This document shows positions 12,044 through 13,509 of a DNA stretch of 13,509 bases, piece after piece; within the stretch, counting starts at the first letter, position 1, and each line of letters begins with the position of its first letter. The stretch is from an uncultured Archangium sp. Its GTDB lineage: Bacteria; Myxococcota; Myxococcia; Myxococcales; Myxococcaceae. Location: positions 1 through 13,509 of the forward strand of contig CAMLFP010000126.1 in assembly GCA_946479335.1 (NCBI GenBank), written 5' to 3'. The position numbers and the translations under genes are program-made. The notes below the pieces were generated by a model, which was given only the letters and a program-made list of their open reading frames with translations, had not been told where the DNA came from and did not search any database.

Positions 12044-13416
12044 CAGCAGCCGTCGCACAGGAGCACTCCGTTGCAGTTGGTGTAACCGGCCGCGCACGGC
12101 GGCTGGAGCGAAATGCTCGCGGGCGTCGGGTTCTGCGCGGCGTCGTTGCAGAGGCACGACAGCACGCCGTCGCACGCCTCACAGCCGGTGCAGCTCGTCT
12201 GGTACGTGCCGGCCGGCAGCGCGCCGCAGCAGCGGCCGCTGAGGCACGAGTCGCTCGAGTTGCACGCGGTGCCGCAGCGCCCGCAGTGGCTGGAGTCAGC
12301 GCCGAGGTCGGCCTCGCAGCCGTTGACGTCTTGCCCGTCGCAGTCATCGAAGCCCGGCAGGCACACGCCGCGGCCGCACAGGCCCGTCTCACAGTTGGGG
12401 ATGGCGTTGTTCACCGCGGTGCACGCGATGCCGCAGCCGCCGCAGTTCATGGGGTCGTTCGCCGGGTCGATGCACAGGCCGCCGTCGCACGGCAACAGCG
12501 GCGGTCCACACGAGGCCTCGCACATGCCCCCGACGCACGCCTGCGGCCCACACTCGACGCCGCAGCCGCCGCAGTTGAAGCGGTCGCGGTCGGTGGAGAC
12601 GCAGAGCCCCTGACACGCCGTCTGCCCCAGCGGGCACGCGAAGATGCAGCTGCCGCCGAGACACACTTCACCGGCGCCGCACGGGTTGCCGCACGCGCCG
12701 CAGTTGTCGCGGTTCGCGGCGAGGTCGACGCAGCCGGAAGGACACGGCGCCAGGCCTCCGGTGCACGACGCGAAGCAGGTGCCGTTGAAGCAGACCTCCG
12801 CCGCGTCGCAGGGCGTGCCGCACGCGCCGCAGTGGTCGTGCTCGAAGCGCGGGTCGACGCAGCCGCTGCCGCAGTCGAGCAACGGCGCCGCGCACGACAC
12901 CGCACCGCCGCAGGTGCCATCCGCGCACGCGCCGCTCTGACAGTCAGCGGTGCGCACGCACGCCTGCCCCGTCGCGCACGGCGCGCAGCGGCCGCCGCAG
13001 TCGATGTCGGTCTCATCACCGTTCTTCGCCAGGTCGCTGCAGGAGCCCGCGCCGCAGAGGCCGTCGCCGCACGCGCCGCTCACACAGTCGGTGGCCACGC
13101 TGCAGCGCTGCTGGTCAACGCACGGCGCGCACCCGCCGCCGCAATCGACGTCGGTCTCGGCGCCGTTGATGACGCCGTCGGCGCAGCTCGGCGCCGCGCA
13201 GTGGCTGGCCACGCACACGTGGCTCGCGCAGTCGACGTCGCGCAGACACACGCGCCCGTCGCCGCACTGGGCGCAGTTGCCGCCGCAGTCGACGTCGGTC
13301 TCGGCGCCATTGGTGCGGCCGTCGTCACACGCGACCGCGCCGGGCGTCAGCTGCGGCACCCATTGGCACCCGGCCAGCGCCCACGCGAAGAGGAGAACAG
13401 GGAGATGGACTCTCAG
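12043..13416 (-). CDS. 64-cysteine modular lipoprotein with CVNH-like tail, first of a tandem pair
   Basis: The frame is open from 13464 down to the stop at 12043. The nearest standard start, GTG at 13359, would remove a clear lipoprotein signal: residues LRVHLPVLLFAWALAGC, with the perfect lipobox LAGC and Cys17. The only usable start codon upstream is CTG at 13416, inside a CTGA overlap with the preceding gene, giving 457 residues. The mature protein matches its neighbour module for module: type I at 30-73, 78-121 and 126-169; type II at 175-214, 218-257, 261-299, 303-347 and 352-396; eight cysteines each. Residues 397-457 are an extra domain resembling one cyanovirin-N homology repeat. I infer a surface-anchored, disulphide-rich rod ending in a possible sugar-binding module. 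If the CTG start is wrong, a frameshift or an even rarer start is needed. Confidence 0.85.
   Translation of the reverse strand: MRVHLPVLLFAWALAGCQWVPQLTPGAVACDDGRTNGAETDVDCGGNCAQCGDGRVCLRDVDCASHVCVASHCAAPSCADGVINGAETDVDCGGGCAPCVDQQRCSVATDCVSGACGDGLCGAGSCSDLAKNGDETDIDCGGRCAPCATGQACVRTADCQSGACADGTCGGAVSCAAPLLDCGSGCVDPRFEHDHCGACGTPCDAAEVCFNGTCFASCTGGLAPCPSGCVDLAANRDNCGACGNPCGAGEVCLGGSCIFACPLGQTACQGLCVSTDRDRFNCGGCGVECGPQACVGGMCEASCGPPLLPCDGGLCIDPANDPMNCGGCGIACTAVNNAIPNCETGLCGRGVCLPGFDDCDGQDVNGCEADLGADSSHCGRCGTACNSSDSCLSGRCCGALPAGTYQTSCTGCEACDGVLSCLCNDAAQNPTPASISLQPPCAAGYTNCNGVLLCDGC
12046..12228 (-). other. CVNH (cyanovirin)-like C-terminal module
   Basis: The last 61 residues do not follow the module pattern. 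They read PAGTYQTSCTGC, then GVLSCLC, then a polar stretch, ASISL, a Cys, and finally YTNCNGVLLC. This matches the G(S/T)Y..(S/T)C...L.C.C...SI.L..C..I.N.NG.L.C outline of one cyanovirin-N homology repeat, a fold that often binds mannose-rich glycans. A full CVNH domain has two such repeats, so this would be a single or swapped unit. The assignment is from memory of the family pattern. Confidence 0.55.
12229..12894 (-). repeat. Five type II 8-cysteine modules (first lipoprotein)
   Basis: Units of 39-45 residues contain (N/H)CGxCG. The order, lengths and subtype changes mirror the second lipoprotein, including the longer fourth unit and the DCDG...NGCE fifth unit. Confidence 0.85.
12910..13329 (-). 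repeat. Three type I 8-cysteine modules (first lipoprotein)
   Basis: Three 44-residue units separated by four-residue linkers each contain NGxETDxDCGG. The DNA cores around 13000, 13135 and 13270 are nearly identical over about 25-30 bases, which makes recombination or copy-number change between units plausible. Confidence 0.85.
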
Positions 13417-13509
13417 GACGACACCAGGACTGAGTCGGAGACGGGTTCTCGCGGCGGCGACGCGTCACCGCGCGCGGCCTCCAGCACGCCGCGAAGCTCC
13501 GGCGGCACC
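13413..13509 (-). CDS. C-terminal end of an unidentified upstream gene
   Basis: The frame is open from the window edge to a TGA at 13413-13415, giving 31 residues that begin VPPELRGVLEAARGD and end SDSVLVSS. Codons mostly end in G or C. The TGA overlaps the CTG start of the lipoprotein as CTGA, the layout seen at coupled operon junctions, which supports both calls. The visible part is too short to identify a family. Confidence 0.5.
   Translation of the reverse strand, partial: VPPELRGVLEAARGDASPPREPVSDSVLVSS

Noticed and set aside
10814..12085. A 423-codon plus-strand open frame across the second cysteine-rich gene
   Set aside because: Ala/Arg/Val-rich antisense of the cysteine modules, which have regular protein-level periodicity on the minus strand.
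10865..12894. Plant Stig1 or tryptophan synthase annotation for the cysteine-rich proteins
   Set aside because: Such labels are known to be given to NCGxCG-type proteins by loose similarity; there is no TIM barrel or enzyme motif.
10865..13329. CRISPR-like or tandem DNA repeat array
   Set aside because: The repeated cores are diverged, spaced by coding sequence and explained by cysteine modules; there are no uniform spacers.

Overview
The window is very GC-rich, has strongly G/C-ending codons, tightly packed and often overlapping genes, few strong ribosome-binding sites, and large cysteine-rich or Ig-repeat lipoproteins. Together with an hprK-rapZ pair, this points to a member of the Myxococcota (a myxobacterium or close relative). 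The species cannot be named from the sequence. I found no tRNA, rRNA, CRISPR array, insertion sequence or integrase, and no gap above 300 bases without a gene; the longest is 8296-8565.

Layout. Minus strand, 1-4829: the 5' part (at least 1609 codons, with no in-frame stop) of a giant outer-envelope lipoprotein. It has a lipobox, a MopE-like acidic metal-binding motif, eight Big_1-like repeats marked by paired cysteines, and then a 76-77-residue beta-repeat that runs off the window edge. Upstream of it on the same strand is hprK-rapZ (5778-6791 and 4939-5781), overlapping by GTGA and translationally coupled. This is the conserved core of the window: HPr kinase/phosphorylase plus a RapZ-family P-loop protein.

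Plus strand, starting 31 bases from hprK and diverging from it: a GT-C glycosyltransferase of the Alg9/PIG-B type (6823-8295) with a REP-like palindrome built into its reading frame; a cyclic-nucleotide-binding/GGDEF diguanylate cyclase (8566-9549); an unrecognised basic, Arg/His-rich soluble protein (9601-10344); and a small exported protein of unknown role (10429-10854).

Minus strand, 10859-13509: an operon converging on the small exported gene, with only four bases between the stop codons. In transcription order it holds the tail of an unidentified gene, a 457-aa lipoprotein and a 394-aa lipoprotein. The two lipoproteins are tandem paralogs with the same design, three modules of one 8-cysteine type followed by five of another (64 module cysteines each). 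The first also carries a C-terminal cyanovirin-like (CVNH) module. Its likely start is a non-canonical CTG inside a CTGA overlap with the upstream gene; the nearest canonical start would cut off a perfect lipobox.

How the genes may work together (inference): hprK-rapZ and the GGDEF protein are regulatory, while the lipoproteins, the glycosyltransferase and the small exported protein concern the envelope or cell surface. Nothing in the sequence ties them into one pathway. The best candidate for something undescribed is the paired 64-cysteine lipoprotein operon with the lectin-like tail.
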